Shown: piece by piece, positions 62,346 through 64,000 of the stretch
Layout of the letters: each line of letters starts with the position of its first letter
Numbering within the stretch: the first letter of the stretch is position 1
From: Eremophila alpestris peregrina
Taxonomy: Eukaryota > Chordata > Aves > Passeriformes > Alaudidae
Length of the DNA: 64,000 nt
Direction: 5' to 3'
Assembly (NCBI GenBank): GCA_009792885.1
Contig: WMCF01000029.1
Location: 4,047,324-4,111,323 of the forward strand
Made by a program: the position numbers and the translations under genes
The notes under the pieces: model-generated
Database searches by the model: none
Told to the model about the DNA's origin: nothing
The model's input: the letters and a program-made list of their open reading frames with translations, nothing else

Positions 62346-64000
62346 CAGATTGATGCTTTAAACTCACACTTTTAATCTCTAGATGGTGTAAAATGCCTCT
62401 TACCATCCTTTAATGTACATCACTCAACTTTCCTGAAAGTGAGTTCTTGTCAAAGTCCTCATAACAACACTGGCTTTTTCTTCAAATGTGTGTTAGTAGC
62501 CAGATACCTTGCCCAACAATATTTATTTTCAACACGCTTGTCACAGAGCTTGGTGAAACTATAAAATTTAGCATTATGTTATATTTCAATATTCTAGTAC
62601 TGCTTTTCCTTTTGAATTGGGTAGAATGCTCATACCATCTACTCTTTTTGCAGGGGAGGGGCTGGGTGAAGGTAGAAGGTTCTGAGGAACAAGTAGAAAA
62701 ATGAAAATCTTGTACCAAAATACTGATTGCTCTTGTGTAGGCTAGAACTGTGTGGTATTTCCCTTCAAATTAGACTACAGCTAAATTGCATTTTCTAGCA
62801 TGCTGCCATAATGACTGTGATTCAGATAATCCTTAGCCCCAGAATACTAAAGAGCTGAGCCAGTTTCAGATTATTTTTTTAAAATTTTATTTCTTCCATG
62901 CTTGGGTCATTGTGCTCAAGAGTGTTTGTTTTGTGAATGTTCAGCACAGCAAACCTCAAACAAGTGGCACTGACCTGGCCATGTCTCTGGGTCACCTGGG
63001 ATGGGCTGGAAGAACTAAACTAGCAAGGAATTCAGAGCTACACAAACCACATCTGCCTTCAGGTGTCACATGCACATGGATTTCAATGCCAGTGTGTCCT
63101 AAATACAACAGGAAATGGGAATGTGCTCTTAGTGAAATATCATTTCCAGGAAAAATTACTACCTAAAAAAGCCCCAACCTGCAAATTTTATGTTTTGCAG
63201 GAAATTTATCTTCACTCCAAAAGTAAACTTGACCAGCTCTACATCCAATTATTGTCTGTGCTATGCATTAACAAACATCAGTAGTTTTCAGCCCTCCATT
63301 TATCATGAACTTCAGCTGCTCAAGGGAAGTTTGCTAAAGAGAAAATTGCTGCAATATTTCCCAGCAAACAAAATACAGCCTAAATTTGATGAAACAGAAG
63401 ACTAACTTCTACCAGGATGACTGAAATAACATACAACAACATTCCTCTTTATCACATAAAGAGGAGAGATGGTAAATATATTGAAGAAATGTTCACCTAT
63501 TCCTTCAGCTCTTTTTACTTATACAAATATCCTGACTGAGTTTGATGAGCATCTGATTTTAACTTAGGAATAAACTGTTTATTCCTGGACACACTTGGTT
63601 TGCCAGCAATAGCTCCCAGGTTAATGGGGTCAAGCACAGCTGGGCAGATCCAGTTCTCTGTCTTTATCTGTGTTTTTGAAAATCAGTCTTGGTAAACTAC
63701 AGAAATGACATGATTTCCTCATACTGTGCAATTTACTTGTAAGACTCATTTTTTAGAAAGTCTGCAATACAAAGCTTTTGAAATATTCAGAAGTGCAGTG
63801 TTTGGATTTTTGCCTTTAAATGACTGCTTGACAGAGGGGCTATACAAACCCTCCAGTGGCTGCAAGAGGGAAGAAAAATGACAAGAAATTAAATTCTAAA
63901 CCTATACATGCAACTTACTGATTTATACGGTGTGGTTTGAATTAGAGTCTATAAAGTCCAAAATTCTTTTTCTTGGGAGTTCGATTTTGTTTGCACATGA
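62346..64000. other. Non-coding stretch, nothing recognised
   Basis: Unique AT-rich sequence to the window end with short accidental ORFs and no recognised repeat. Confidence 0.45.

Overview
The window looks like about 64 kb of a bird nuclear genome, probably a songbird or other neoavian lineage. It is AT-rich, CpG-poor and thin in interspersed repeats. Every LINE remnant I can place is CR1, there is no sign of L1 or Alu-type SINEs, and two solo retroviral LTRs resemble LTR types I remember from songbird assemblies. That identification is recall of family sequence, not a database search. I see no bacterial or viral gene organisation, no tRNA or rRNA, no CRISPR array and no long protein-coding ORF.

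Layout: positions 1-3274 hold nothing definite. A 92-base segment at 3275-3366 looks like a single coding exon on the + strand, with a branch-point-like site, polypyrimidine tract, AG acceptor and GT donor, but I could not match it to a protein family. From about 4.3 to 8.2 kb there is a cluster of old repeats: a palindromic ancient element, a CR1 3' tail, and a decayed CR1 ORF2 relic with a GATG/GATA/GACA microsatellite inside it. Solo LTRs follow at 10031-10606 (- strand) and 13122-13624 (+ strand), the second inside a GC-richer block. Most of 14-64 kb is unique sequence with scattered microsatellites, A-tracts, a clear CR1 3' end at 47161-47507, and a few very old repeat relics (24.9, 36.2, 44.8-45.2 and 57.0 kb).

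Inside this unique sequence are several stretches whose texture resembles vertebrate conserved non-coding elements: no simple repeats, dense homeodomain-like TAATTA or octamer-like motifs, and no coding frame. The best are 17.5-17.8, 28.5-30.0 (with a small CpG cluster), 41.4-41.9, 45.4-46.4, 48.9-49.6, 60.8-61.0 and 62.1-62.35 kb. The simplest reading is a large intron or gene desert with regulatory content, near or inside the gene that owns the 3275-3366 exon. The regulatory calls are inference from composition and need a cross-species alignment. I found no convincing previously undescribed protein system.
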